From Cellulosimicrobium sp. Marseille-Q4280 (GTDB taxonomy: Bacteria; Actinomycetota; Actinomycetes; Actinomycetales; Cellulomonadaceae), in contig NZ_CALPBY010000007.1 of the NCBI RefSeq assembly GCF_943181405.1, forward strand, positions 186,001-250,000: a DNA stretch of 64,000 nucleotides, in the 5' to 3' direction. Positions 36,637 through 44,945 of this stretch are shown piece by piece. The notes under the pieces are model-generated. The model made no database searches, was not told the origin of the DNA, and saw only the letters and a program-made list of their open reading frames with translations. Positions within the stretch are counted from its first letter, which is position 1. Each line of letters opens with the position of its first letter. A program made the position numbers and the translations under genes.

Positions 36637-36770
36637 GGCGCTAGTGAACCCCATCTGTGCGGTGTCGTGGTCATGGTCCGTCCGGTGGGACGGTGGCCGA
36701 GCGCGGGCCGGACGCGACCCAACCCGCCGGAGCGCGTCGCCGTCGGGCCGCACGGCGTGGCGTGCGTCAC
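36633..36770 (-). CDS. bridging mini-ORF between xseA and xseB
   Basis: A 45-codon open frame whose GTG overlaps the xseA stop (GTGA, 36767-36770) and whose TGA overlaps the xseB GTG (GTGA, 36633-36636). The predicted peptide is Arg/Pro/Thr-rich without a known motif. It fills the only gap in the xseA-xseB-kinase unit and fits the stop-start relay seen at three other gaps. Confidence 0.4.
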   Translation of the reverse strand: MTHATPCGPTATRSGGLGRVRPALGHRPTGRTMTTTPHRWGSLAP

Positions 36771-38071
36771 GACGCGGCCTCTCGGTCGGCCCGCAGCACA
36801 TGCGCGGAGAGCTCGCCGTGGGCGAGCCGCACGCGCAGCTCGGCACCGACCGCCGCGTCGTCCGGGGAGCGCACCACGTGGCCGTCGGCGCGCTGCACGA
36901 CGGCGTAGCCGCGCTCGAGCGTCGACGCCGGCGAGAGCGCGCGCACCTGGCCCTCGAGCCGGCCGACCTCGCCCGCGGCGCGCACGAGCCGGGTGTCGAG
37001 CGCGCGGCGCGCACGGTCGCGAAGGGCCGCGACCCTCTCGGCCCGGTCGACGAGCATCACCTCGGGCGACGCGAGCACGGGTCGCGAGCGCACGGCGTCG
37101 AGCCCCGACTGCTCGCGCGCGACGCGGCCCTCGATCGCGGCGCGGATCCGGGTGCGCGCCTGTCCGACCCGCGCGCGCTCCTCGGACACGTCCGGGACGA
37201 TGCGCTTCGCCGCGTCGGTCGGCGTGGACGCACGGTGGTCGGCGACGAGGTCGAGCAGGGGACTGTCCGTCTCGTGCCCGATCGCGCTGACGAGGGGCGT
37301 GCGGCAGGCGGCCGCCGTGCGGACGAGCGTCTCGTTGGAGAAGGGGAGCAGGTCCTCGACCGACCCGCCACCGCGCGCGACGACGATCACGTCGACCTCC
37401 GGTCGCGCGTCGAGCTCGCGGATCGCGTCGCCCACCTGCTGCACGGCGTGGGGACCCTGGACGGCGACCTCGCGGATCTCGAACCGCACCTGGGGCCAGC
37501 GCTCGCGCGCGTTGACGACGACGTCGTGCTCGGCCTTCGACTCGCGCCCGCACACGAGGCCCACCACGCCGGGCAGGAACGGGAGCGGGGCCTTGCGCGC
37601 GGCGTCGAACAGGCCCTCGGCGGCGAGGACGCGCCGCAGGTGCTCGATGCGGGCGAGCAGCTCGCCCACGCCCACCGGCCGGATCTCGCGCGCCTGGAGC
37701 TGGAGGGTGCCGCGCCGCGACCAGAAGACCGGCTTCGCGTGCACGACGACGTGCGCACCCTCCTCGACCAGCTTCCCGTCGAGGACGCGCACGGCTGCCG
37801 AGACGGGCAGCGACATGTCCTGGTCGGTGTCGCGCAGCGTGAGGAACGCCGTCGACGTGCCGGGGCGCCGGTTGAGCTGGACGACCTGGCCCTCGACCCA
37901 CACGGGCGCCATGCGGTCGACGTACTGCTCGATCTTGCGCGCGAGCAGACGCACGGGCCACGGGTGCTCCGCGCTCGTGTCGAGCGCCCGCGCGGGGAGC
38001 TCGTGCCACGCCCTGGCGCGCGGGACGTCCGCCGACGGGGCGTCGTCGGGCAGCGGGAGCGAGGCGACCAT
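36767..38071 (-). CDS. xseA: exodeoxyribonuclease VII large subunit
   Basis: A 434-residue catalytic subunit of exonuclease VII. The N-terminal OB-fold (about residues 25-130: [21 protein letters not shown], in parts VWVEGQVVQ and STAFLTLRD) is followed by the catalytic domain with [35 protein letters not shown] and [28 protein letters not shown] in pieces ([23 protein letters not shown]). It ends in a coiled coil and [11 protein letters not shown]. It acts in DNA repair with XseB. The ATG at 38071 has AGGCTGGA upstream; the longer frame to 38263 overlaps the ispH promoter and is rejected. It is divergent from ispH. Confidence 0.95.
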   Translation of the reverse strand: MVASLPLPDDAPSADVPRARAWHELPARALDTSAEHPWPVRLLARKIEQYVDRMAPVWVEGQVVQLNRRPGTSTAFLTLRDTDQDMSLPVSAAVRVLDGKLVEEGAHVVVHAKPVFWSRRGTLQLQAREIRPVGVGELLARIEHLRRVLAAEGLFDAARKAPLPFLPGVVGLVCGRESKAEHDVVVNARERWPQVRFEIREVAVQGPHAVQQVGDAIRELDARPEVDVIVVARGGGSVEDLLPFSNETLVRTAAACRTPLVSAIGHETDSPLLDLVADHRASTPTDAAKRIVPDVSEERARVGQARTRIRAAIEGRVAREQSGLDAVRSRPVLASPEVMLVDRAERVAALRDRARRALDTRLVRAAGEVGRLEGQVRALSPASTLERGYAVVQRADGHVVRSPDDAAVGAELRVRLAHGELSAHVLRADREAAS

Positions 38072-38206
38072 GGGTCCAGCCTGCCGCATGCCACCGACGA
38101 CCGGTCCCGTCCGGCTCCCGTCGCGGCGTGTGACGGTCCTGTGCAGGGGGCGGGAAGCCTCGGGGTACCGCCCCGGGCCGCCCCGGGCGGACGCCCGACG
38201 GTCACC

Positions 38207-38212
38207 TAGACT
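38207..38212 (+). promoter_or_regulatory. -10 element of probable leaderless ispH promoter
   Basis: TAGACT ends seven bases before the GTG at 38220, so the transcript would begin at the start codon. No ribosome-binding site is present in between. Confidence 0.55.
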
Positions 38213-38219
38213 GACGGGC

Positions 38220-39311
38220 GTGAGCACCACCCCGTCCACCATGCCCGACGCGTCGTCCGCCACGCCGACGGCAGCGTCCGTCGCCTCCGCATCCGCCGCC
38301 CCCGCTGCCGGGAAGCGCGTGCTGCTGGCCGCACCCCGTGGCTACTGCGCGGGCGTCGACCGCGCCGTCGTCGCGGTGGAGAAGGCGCTCGAGCACTACG
38401 GCGCGCCGGTGTACGTGCGCAAGGAGATCGTCCACAACAAGTACGTCGTCGAGACCCTGAGCGAGCGCGGCGCGATCTTCGTGGACGAGACCGACGAGGT
38501 GCCCGAGGGCGCGCGCGTCGTGTTCTCCGCGCACGGCGTCTCGCCCGCGGTCAAGGCCGCGGCCGCGGAGCGCAACCTCGACACGATCGACGCCACGTGC
38601 CCGCTCGTGACGAAGGTGCACAAGGAGGCAGTGCGCTTCGCGAAGGACGACTACGACATCCTGCTCATCGGTCACGACGGCCACGAGGAGGTCGAGGGGA
38701 CCGCGGGCGAGGCCCCCGACCACGTCCAGGTCGTCAACTCGCCCGACGCCGTCGACGACGTCGTCGTCCGCGACCCGTCCAAGGTCGTGTGGATCTCGCA
38801 GACCACGCTCTCGGTCGACGAGACGATGGAGACGGTGCGCCGCCTGCGCGAGAAGTTCCCGACGCTCCAGGACCCGCCGAGCGACGACATCTGCTACGCG
38901 ACGCAGAACCGTCAGGTCGCGGTGAAGAAGCTCGCGCCGGACGCGGACGTGGTCATCGTCGTCGGCTCGGCGAACTCGTCGAACTCCGTGCGGCTGGTCG
39001 AGGTCGCGCTCCAGGCCGGTGCCCGCGCGTCCTACCGCGTGGACCACGCCAAGGAGATCGACGAGACCTGGCTCGAGGGCGCGACGTCCGTCGGTGTGAC
39101 CTCGGGAGCGTCCGTGCCGGAGATCCTCGTCGACGACGTCCTCGCCTACCTCGCCGCGCGCGGGTTCGGGGAGGTCCAGGAGGTCCGGACGGCGACGGAG
39201 GACCTCATGTTCTCCCTGCCGCGCGAGCTGCGTGCCGACCTCGGTGCCACCGGGCCCGGCGCCCGGCCGGGCCGCGGCGGGCGACGCTCGCTGTCCGTCC
39301 AGCCGGTCTGA
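38220..39311 (+). CDS. ispH: 4-hydroxy-3-methylbut-2-enyl diphosphate reductase
   Basis: A 363-residue IspH (LytB), the last enzyme of the MEP pathway, which reduces HMBPP to IPP and DMAPP with a [4Fe-4S] cluster. The three cluster cysteines are Cys43 ([11 protein letters not shown]), Cys127 (DATCPLVTK) and Cys225 ([11 protein letters not shown]). Substrate-binding SAHGVSP and [11 protein letters not shown] are also present. About 30 Ala/Ser/Thr-rich residues precede the family domain, and a Gly/Arg-rich tail follows. The start is GTG with an adjacent -10 element, so the mRNA is probably leaderless. It is convergent with rmuC, with only four bases between stops. Confidence 0.97.
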   Translation: MSTTPSTMPDASSATPTAASVASASAAPAAGKRVLLAAPRGYCAGVDRAVVAVEKALEHYGAPVYVRKEIVHNKYVVETLSERGAIFVDETDEVPEGARVVFSAHGVSPAVKAAAAERNLDTIDATCPLVTKVHKEAVRFAKDDYDILLIGHDGHEEVEGTAGEAPDHVQVVNSPDAVDDVVVRDPSKVVWISQTTLSVDETMETVRRLREKFPTLQDPPSDDICYATQNRQVAVKKLAPDADVVIVVGSANSSNSVRLVEVALQAGARASYRVDHAKEIDETWLEGATSVGVTSGASVPEILVDDVLAYLAARGFGEVQEVRTATEDLMFSLPRELRADLGATGPGARPGRGGRRSLSVQPV

Positions 39312-39315
39312 CGCC

Positions 39316-40848
39316 TCAGGCGAACGCCTGGCGCCCGCGGTCCTCGTCGTCGTCGCCGGGGCGGTCGTCGATCGCGACCACCGCGTCGCTCGCCGCCGCC
39401 ACGAGCTCGGGCTGGGTGACCGGCCGCGGCACGTCGTCGACCACGCGGACCTGACCGATGCGCTCGGCCTCGTCGACCACGTTCAGGTCGACCAGGCGCC
39501 GGGCCTGGGGGAGCACGCGCGTCTCGAGCGACCCGACGAACACGTTGAAGTCCTTCGTCGCGGCGCTCAGCGACCGGCCCAGCTTGGTCACGTGCCGCGC
39601 CGTGGTGACGAGCCGGGAGTGCAGCTCCTTGCCCGTCCGCAGCACCTCGTGCGCGTTGTCGGTCACGGCGTCCTGCTGCCACGCGTACGCGACCGTCCGC
39701 AGCAGGGCCATCAGCGTCATGGGTGTCGCGACGATGACGTTGCGCCGCATGGCGTACTCGAGGAGGTCGCCGCGCCGCTCGACCGCGGCGGCGAGGAACG
39801 GCTCGGCCGGGACGAACATGACGACGAACTCCGGCGCCGGGCTGAACTGCGACCAGTAGCGCTTCGACGCCAGGTCGTCGACGTGCTTGACCATGTGCCG
39901 CACGTGCGCGTCGAGCCGCGTCTCGCGCACCGCGGGGTCGGTCGCCTGCTGCGCCTCGAGGTAGCCGAGGAACGCGACCTTCGAGTCGACGACGACGTTC
40001 TTCCCGCCGGCGAGGTGCACCACCATGTCGGGACGCAGCGCGCCGTCCTCCGTCTCGACGTGCGCCTGCTCGGTGAAGTCGACGCGCGACAGCATCCCCG
40101 CCGCCTCGACCACGCGCCGCAGCTGCAGCTCTCCCCACGCGCCACGCGTCTGGGACGAGCGCAAGGCGGTGACGAGGTCCTCGGTCCCGCTGCGCAGGTC
40201 GGCGCTCGCCTGCGAGAGCTGGCGCAGATGCTCCGTGAGCGCGGCATGCCCCGCGGCCCGTGCCTGCTCCGCCGTCGCGACCTCGGTGCGCATCCGCTCG
40301 AGCGAGCGCGCGAGCGGCTCGACGAGCGTGCGGACCGCCTCCTCGCGCTTCGCGAGCTCGGCGACGCCCGACTCGTGGCTGCGGCGCAGGCGCTCCTCCG
40401 CGTGGACGAGGAACTGCTCTGACGTCGCGGCGAGGGCACGCCGCGACAGCGACTCGAACTGCGCCTCGAGCCGCCGGTGGTCGCCCTGGACCTCGCTCAC
40501 GCGGCGCTCCGCGGCGCGCTGGAGCTCCGTGAGCTGCTGCTCGTGCGCGGCCTGCGCGAGGTCGAGGCGCTCGTCGGCGCTGCGCTGGGCGGCCGCGAGC
40601 TGGCGCACGAACGCGTCGCGCTCCGCGGCGACCTGCCGCTCGAACCCCGCACGCTCCGCGTCGAGACGCTCCGCGAGCCCCGCGCCGCGGGCCGCCTCCT
40701 GCTGCGCCTGGCCGAGGAGCGTGGTGAGACGACGGACCTCCGCGGCGGCGCCGTCGGGCGACGTGCGCCGCACGACGAGCACGAGCACCGCACCGACGAC
40801 GAGCCCGAGGAGAAGGCCGACCGCGAACAGGAGCGTGGGCGAGTCCAT
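39316..40848 (-). CDS. rmuC: RmuC family DNA recombination protein
   Basis: A 510-residue RmuC-type protein. One N-terminal membrane helix (about residues 5-27, LLFAVGLLLGLVVGAVLVLVV in pieces) is followed by a long coiled coil rich in Glu, Ala and Arg (about 35-200) and the conserved RmuC nuclease-like domain (about 225-450) with SSQTRGAWGELQLRRVVE, VVDSKVAFLGYLEA and EFVVMFVPAEPFLAAA. The family limits sequence rearrangement and is thought to act as an anchored nuclease on DNA ends; the exact reaction is not established. The C-terminal tail is acidic. It is monocistronic and divergent from an ABC exporter. Confidence 0.93.
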   Translation of the reverse strand: MDSPTLLFAVGLLLGLVVGAVLVLVVRRTSPDGAAAEVRRLTTLLGQAQQEAARGAGLAERLDAERAGFERQVAAERDAFVRQLAAAQRSADERLDLAQAAHEQQLTELQRAAERRVSEVQGDHRRLEAQFESLSRRALAATSEQFLVHAEERLRRSHESGVAELAKREEAVRTLVEPLARSLERMRTEVATAEQARAAGHAALTEHLRQLSQASADLRSGTEDLVTALRSSQTRGAWGELQLRRVVEAAGMLSRVDFTEQAHVETEDGALRPDMVVHLAGGKNVVVDSKVAFLGYLEAQQATDPAVRETRLDAHVRHMVKHVDDLASKRYWSQFSPAPEFVVMFVPAEPFLAAAVERRGDLLEYAMRRNVIVATPMTLMALLRTVAYAWQQDAVTDNAHEVLRTGKELHSRLVTTARHVTKLGRSLSAATKDFNVFVGSLETRVLPQARRLVDLNVVDEAERIGQVRVVDDVPRPVTQPELVAAASDAVVAIDDRPGDDDEDRGRQAFA

Positions 40849-40923
40849 GGCCGCACCTTCCCACGAGGCACCGACAGGGACACGACATGACAAAGCGCAC
40901 GGCCCGCAGGCGAGACGCTCGGA

Positions 40924-40929
40924 TAGGTT
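40924..40929 (+). promoter_or_regulatory. -10 element of probable leaderless ABC exporter promoter
   Basis: TAGGTT ends six bases before the ATG at 40936. No ribosome-binding site is seen, so the transcript is probably leaderless. Confidence 0.5.
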
Positions 40930-40935
40930 GACGGC

Positions 40936-41835
40936 ATGGTCGAACCGACGAACGAACCACCTGCCGCTCCCGGCACGCCGGCTCCTCGCGGCACGCCGGC
41001 CCCTCCCGTCGCGGTCCCGGCGCCCGCCGCCCAGGTCCCCGGCCAGGCGCCCGGCCAGGCGCCCGCCGCGCCCCCGGACCCGTCCGCCGCGCTCTCGCTG
41101 CGCGGGCTGTGGAAGCGGTTCGGCGAGAAGGTCGCGGTCGCGGGTGTCGACCTCGACGTGCCCGCGGGCTCGTTCTACGGGCTCGTCGGGCCCAACGGCG
41201 CGGGCAAGACCACGACGCTGTCCATGGCGACGGGCCTGCTGCGCCCGGACTTCGGCAGCGCGCACGTGCACGGCACGGACCTGTGGGCCGACCCGGTCGC
41301 GGGCAAGCGGCAGCTCGGCATCCTGCCCGACGGCGTGCGGCTCTTCGACCGGCTCACGGGCGCCCAGCTCATCACCTACGCGGGCCTGCTGCGCGGCATG
41401 GACCGCGACACGGTGGCCGAGCGCACGACCGACCTCCTCGCGACGCTCGACCTCGCGCAGGACGCGAACACGTTCGTCGTCGACTACTCGGCCGGCATGA
41501 CGAAGAAGGTCGCGCTCGCGACGGCCCTCATCCACGCTCCGCGCGTCCTCGTCCTCGACGAGCCGTTCGAGGCCGTCGACCCCGTGTCCGCAGCCAACAT
41601 CCGCGACATCCTCGCGGGCTACGTCGCGAGCGGCGGCACGGTGGTCGTGTCGTCGCACGTCATGGACCTCGTCCAGCGCATGTGCGACCACGTCGCCGTC
41701 GTCGCCGGCGGGCACGTCCTCGCGGCGGGCACGATCGACGAGGTGCGCGGGGGACAGAGCCTCGAGGACCGCTTCGTCGAGCTCGTCGGCGGCCGCCAGA
41801 CCTCGGAGGGCCTCGCATGGTTGCGCAGTTCGTAA
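40936..41835 (+). CDS. ABC transporter ATPase (CcmA/DrrA type)
   Basis: A 299-residue ATPase of the export class. An unusual 50-residue Pro/Ala/Gln-rich N-terminal tail (with repeated PGQAPGQAPA) precedes the ATPase domain. Walker A is GPNGAGKTT (about residue 88), the C-loop is YSAGMTKK, a degenerate form of LSGGQ typical of some exporters, Walker B is VLVLDEPFEAVD, and the switch His is in VVSSHVMDLVQR. It overlaps the permease gene by 19 bp, so the pair forms one two-component exporter. The substrate is unknown. Confidence 0.9.
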   Translation: MVEPTNEPPAAPGTPAPRGTPAPPVAVPAPAAQVPGQAPGQAPAAPPDPSAALSLRGLWKRFGEKVAVAGVDLDVPAGSFYGLVGPNGAGKTTTLSMATGLLRPDFGSAHVHGTDLWADPVAGKRQLGILPDGVRLFDRLTGAQLITYAGLLRGMDRDTVAERTTDLLATLDLAQDANTFVVDYSAGMTKKVALATALIHAPRVLVLDEPFEAVDPVSAANIRDILAGYVASGGTVVVSSHVMDLVQRMCDHVAVVAGGHVLAAGTIDEVRGGQSLEDRFVELVGGRQTSEGLAWLRSS

Positions 41836-43403
41836 GGCTCAAGCTCACCCTGATGGCGAACGCGTTCCGGCGCAGCACGTGGCAGACCATCGGGTTCGTC
41901 CTGGGGTCGCTGTACGGGCTGTTCGTCGTCGGCATGGTCGTCGTCGGGATGGTCGCGCTCGGCACGAACGACCCGACCCTGGCGGGCGCGGTGGCGATCC
42001 TGCTCGGCACGCTCGTCGTGCTCGGCTGGTGGATCGTGCCGCTCTTCGCGTTCGGCGTCGACGCGACGCTCGACCCGCAGCGGTTCGTCCTGTTCGGGAT
42101 CCCGCAGCGCCGGCTGCTCGCCGGTCTCGCCGTCGCGGGCGTGGTGTCGATCCCGGGCATCGCGACCACGCTCTCCGCGCTGGGTGTCTCGCTCGCGTGG
42201 TGGCGCTCACCGCTCGCGCTGGTCGCCGCGCTCGTCGGCGCGGTCCTCGCGGTCGCGCTGTGCGTCGTCGGCTCCCGGGCCACGACGACGGCCCTCGCCC
42301 CGCTGCTCGAGTCCCGTCGGTACCGCGAGGTCGTGACGATCGCGGCCTTCGTCCCGCTCGTGCTCGTCGGACCCGCGTTCGCCTGGTTCGCCTCGCAGAT
42401 GGGTGACGGGCCCGTCGACGGCGACTCGGTGCGCGAGCTGGCCGTGCGGCTCGCCGACATCGCGGCCTGGACCCCGTTCGGTGCCCCGTGGGGCCTCGCC
42501 GCGGCGGTGCACGACGGCGCGTGGGGCCTCGCGCTCGCGCGGCTCGCCGTGGCCGTGGCGACGCTCGCGGTCGCGTGGGTCGTGTGGGACCGCTCGCTCG
42601 CGCGAGCCCTCGTCACCCCGCCGACGTCGGGCGCCGGGGGGAAGGCCAAGGGCCTGGGGTTCTTCTCGCGGTTCCCGGCCACCCCGACCGGCGCGGTCGC
42701 CGCGCGCACGACCACGTACTGGCTGCGCGACCCGCGCTACTCCGGCTCGATCGCGGTCGTCCCGCTCATCCCGGTCGTGCTCCTGGTTCTCGGCGGGGGG
42801 TCGGGCTCGGACGTCTTCCTGATCCTCGGCCCGATCACCGCCTGGATCCTCGGCTTCGCGATCTCCGCCGACATCGCGTACGACCACACCGCGTTCGCAC
42901 TGCACGTGTCGACCGGCGTGAGCGGGCGCGCGGACCGGTGGGGCCGCGCGATCCCGGTGCTCGCGGGCGGCGTCCCGGTGACCGTGGCGTTCGTCCTCGC
43001 CTCGGTCGCGGTCGCCGGGCGGTGGGACGCGCTCCCGGCACTGCTCGGCCTGACGCTGGGGACGCTGCTCGTCTCGACGGGCGTCTCGAGCGCGTCGTCG
43101 GCCCGGCTGCTCTACCCCGTGCCCAAGCCGGGGGACAGCCCGTTCAAGTCGCCCCAGGGCGCCGCGATAGCGACCCTCGTCGCGCAGACGGTCGCCATGG
43201 TGGTCACCCTGGCGCTCACGCTGCCGTTCCTCGTCCCCGGTGTCATCGCCGTCCTCCTTCCCCAGGCGGTGCTCGGGTGGGTGACGCTCGTGGTCGGGCT
43301 CGCGGTCGGAGCGCTCGTGCTCGTGCTCGGCGTGCGGTGGGGCGCGAAGGTCTACGACCGGCGAGCGCCCGAGCTGCTCCAGCGCGTGCTGTCGTACGCC
43401 TGA
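41817..43403 (+). CDS. ABC exporter permease
   Basis: A 528-residue integral membrane protein with about twelve hydrophobic segments, the partner of the preceding ATPase. Segments include IGFVLGSLYGLFVVGMVVVGM, AVAILLGTLVVLGWWIVPLFAFGVD (in pieces), and the C-terminal VLGWVTLVVGLAVGALVLVLGV. Block RTTTYWLRDPRYSGS in the middle recurs in large actinobacterial ABC-2-like permeases. GGAGGG stands six bases before the ATG, which lies inside the ATPase gene. A strong terminator follows. Substrates of this family include peptides, antibiotics and lipids, but none can be assigned here. Confidence 0.85.
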   Translation: MVAQFVRLKLTLMANAFRRSTWQTIGFVLGSLYGLFVVGMVVVGMVALGTNDPTLAGAVAILLGTLVVLGWWIVPLFAFGVDATLDPQRFVLFGIPQRRLLAGLAVAGVVSIPGIATTLSALGVSLAWWRSPLALVAALVGAVLAVALCVVGSRATTTALAPLLESRRYREVVTIAAFVPLVLVGPAFAWFASQMGDGPVDGDSVRELAVRLADIAAWTPFGAPWGLAAAVHDGAWGLALARLAVAVATLAVAWVVWDRSLARALVTPPTSGAGGKAKGLGFFSRFPATPTGAVAARTTTYWLRDPRYSGSIAVVPLIPVVLLVLGGGSGSDVFLILGPITAWILGFAISADIAYDHTAFALHVSTGVSGRADRWGRAIPVLAGGVPVTVAFVLASVAVAGRWDALPALLGLTLGTLLVSTGVSSASSARLLYPVPKPGDSPFKSPQGAAIATLVAQTVAMVVTLALTLPFLVPGVIAVLLPQAVLGWVTLVVGLAVGALVLVLGVRWGAKVYDRRAPELLQRVLSYA

Positions 43404-43408
43404 CGCCC

Positions 43409-43443
43409 GGTGCCCCGGTCCCTCCTGGAGGAGCCGGGGCACC
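43409..43443 (+). terminator. terminator after ABC exporter operon
   Basis: The arms GGTGCCCCGG (43409-43418) and CCGGGGCACC (43434-43443), with inner CCTCC/GGAGG pairing, form a long hairpin directly after the permease stop and before the ychF promoter. Confidence 0.8.
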
Positions 43444-43450
43444 TCACCCG

Positions 43451-43456
43451 TAGGAT
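43451..43456 (+). promoter_or_regulatory. -10 element of probable leaderless ychF promoter
   Basis: TAGGAT ends eight bases before the GTG at 43465. No ribosome-binding site is present in between. Confidence 0.55.
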
Positions 43457-43464
43457 GGTGGCCC

Positions 43465-44550
43465 GTGGCTCTCACTATCGGCATCGTCGGCCTGCCCAAC
43501 GTCGGCAAGTCCACCCTCTTCAACGCCCTGACGCGCAACCAGGTCCTCGCGGCGAACTACCCGTTCGCGACGATCGACCCCAACGTCGGCGTGGTGCCGC
43601 TCCCTGACCCGCGGCTCGACACGCTCGCGGAGATCTTCGGCAGCCAGAAGATCCTCCCGGCGACCGTGTCGTTCGTCGACATCGCGGGCATCGTCAAGGG
43701 CGCGAGCGAGGGCGAGGGCCTCGGCAACAAGTTCCTCGCGAACATCCGCGAGGCCGACGCGATCTGCCAGGTGACCCGCGTGTTCTCCGACCCGGACGTC
43801 GTGCGCGTGGACGGGTCCGTCGACGCCGAGGGTGACATGGAGACCATCAGCACCGAGCTGATCCTCGCCGACCTCCAGACGCTCGAGAAGTCGCTCCCGC
43901 GCCTCGAGAAGGAGGCGAAGATCAAGAAGGGCGACCCGGCGCTCGTCGACGCGGGGAAGAAGGCGCAGCAGATCCTCGAGGCCGGCCGCACCCTGTACCA
44001 GGGTGCCGCGGACGCAGGACTCGACCTCGCCGACGTCGCGAGCTTCCAGCTCCTGACCGCCAAGCCGTTCATCTTCGTGTTCAACACCGACGACGCGGGT
44101 CTCGCGGACACGGCGATGCAGGAGCGCCTGCGCGCCCTCGTCGCACCCGCTCAGGCCATCTTCCTCGACGCCAAGTTCGAGTCCGAGCTCGTCGAGCTCG
44201 AGCCCGACGAGGCGAAGGAGATGCTCGCCGAGTCGGGCGTGGAGGAGCCCGGGCTGGACCAGCTCGCGCGCGTCGGCTTCGGCACGCTCGGCCTGCAGAC
44301 GTACCTCACCGCCGGCCCCAAGGAGTCGCGTGCGTGGACCATCCGCACGGGCTGGACCGCGCCGCAGGCCGCGGGAGTGATCCACACGGACTTCGAGCGC
44401 GGCTTCATCAAGGCCGAGGTCGTCTCGTTCGACGACCTCGTCGAGGCCGGCTCGGTCCAGGCGGCGCGCGCGGCGGGCAAGGCGCGCATCGAGGGCAAGG
44501 ACTACGTCATGGCCGACGGCGACGTCGTGGAGTTCCGCTTCAACGTCTGA
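43465..44550 (+). CDS. ychF: redox-regulated ATPase YchF
   Basis: A 361-residue OBG-family P-loop protein that prefers ATP. Walker A is GLPNVGKST (residues 9-17), the switch region is NYPFATIDPNVG, G3 is FVDIAGIVKGASEGEGLGNKF in pieces (DIAGIVKGA, GEGLGNKF), and the base-recognition loop is VFNTDDAG. A coiled-coil insert (about 125-190) and a C-terminal TGS domain (LQTYLTAGPKESRAWTIRTG, in parts) complete the family layout. It is a conserved cytoplasmic protein linked to ribosome function and oxidative stress. The GTG start, with a -10 element eight bases before it, suggests a leaderless mRNA. It is monocistronic with a strong terminator. Confidence 0.96.
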   Translation: MALTIGIVGLPNVGKSTLFNALTRNQVLAANYPFATIDPNVGVVPLPDPRLDTLAEIFGSQKILPATVSFVDIAGIVKGASEGEGLGNKFLANIREADAICQVTRVFSDPDVVRVDGSVDAEGDMETISTELILADLQTLEKSLPRLEKEAKIKKGDPALVDAGKKAQQILEAGRTLYQGAADAGLDLADVASFQLLTAKPFIFVFNTDDAGLADTAMQERLRALVAPAQAIFLDAKFESELVELEPDEAKEMLAESGVEEPGLDQLARVGFGTLGLQTYLTAGPKESRAWTIRTGWTAPQAAGVIHTDFERGFIKAEVVSFDDLVEAGSVQAARAAGKARIEGKDYVMADGDVVEFRFNV

Positions 44551-44560
44551 CGACAGCCAC

Positions 44561-44603
44561 GAGGCCGTCCGGATCCTGCGCCCGCGTGCGCCCGGACGGC
44601 CTC
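44561..44603 (+). terminator. terminator after ychF
   Basis: The arms GAGGCCGTCCGG (44561-44572) and CCGGACGGCCTC (44592-44603) form a perfect 12-bp stem eleven bases after the ychF stop. Confidence 0.8.
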
Positions 44604-44661
44604 CGTCGTCCGTGGCGAGACGTCGGGCACCGGTCTTGCACCTCGCCACATCGTGAGAACG

Positions 44662-44677
44662 CGTGATGCACGTCACG
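44662..44677. promoter_or_regulatory. Crp/GlxR-like palindrome upstream of oligopeptide operon
   Basis: CGTGATGCACGTCACG is a symmetric GTGA-N6-TCAC element, matching the Crp-family half-sites, about 280 bp before the start of the binding-protein gene. It suggests carbon or cAMP control of peptide uptake. Its distance from the promoter cannot be judged because the promoter is not certain. Confidence 0.4.
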
Positions 44678-44945
44678 GCACGTCGGCGCGTGTTTCGGGG
44701 CCATTTCCCCGCGATTTCTCCCGCGAAGCGGGGGCGTACCGCCCAGTATCAACTCGGTAACGATCGCCCTCCGCAACCGGGCACATGGGAGATCTGCCGC
44801 AACTTGGTAGGTAGCGTTGCTCGAAACCGTGGTGGGCGTCACCCGACCGCGCGCACCGGCACTACGTCCGGGCAGCGTGACGGCGGGGCGGCCGAGGGCG
44901 ACATGACGATCGAGGCCGTGCTCACCATCCCTTGGAGGAGGAACA

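Larger units (their letters stand above)
44551..44945 (+). other. 395-bp non-coding region upstream of oligopeptide operon
   Basis: It begins with the ychF terminator (44561-44603). It then holds a Crp-like palindrome (44662-44677), a short hairpin CCCGC-GAA-GCGGG (about 44729-44741), and several AT-richer stretches (around CAGTATCAACTCGGTAACG and TTGGTAGGTAGC) that could be promoters. It ends with the strong GGAGGAGG ribosome site of the binding-protein gene. No convincing reading frame was seen. Confidence 0.6.

Noticed and set aside
36654-36656. ATG at 36654 as xseB start
   Set aside because: The GTG at 36636 overlaps the stop of the bridging frame and gives the usual start MTDSDN; the ATG remains possible but is less well supported.
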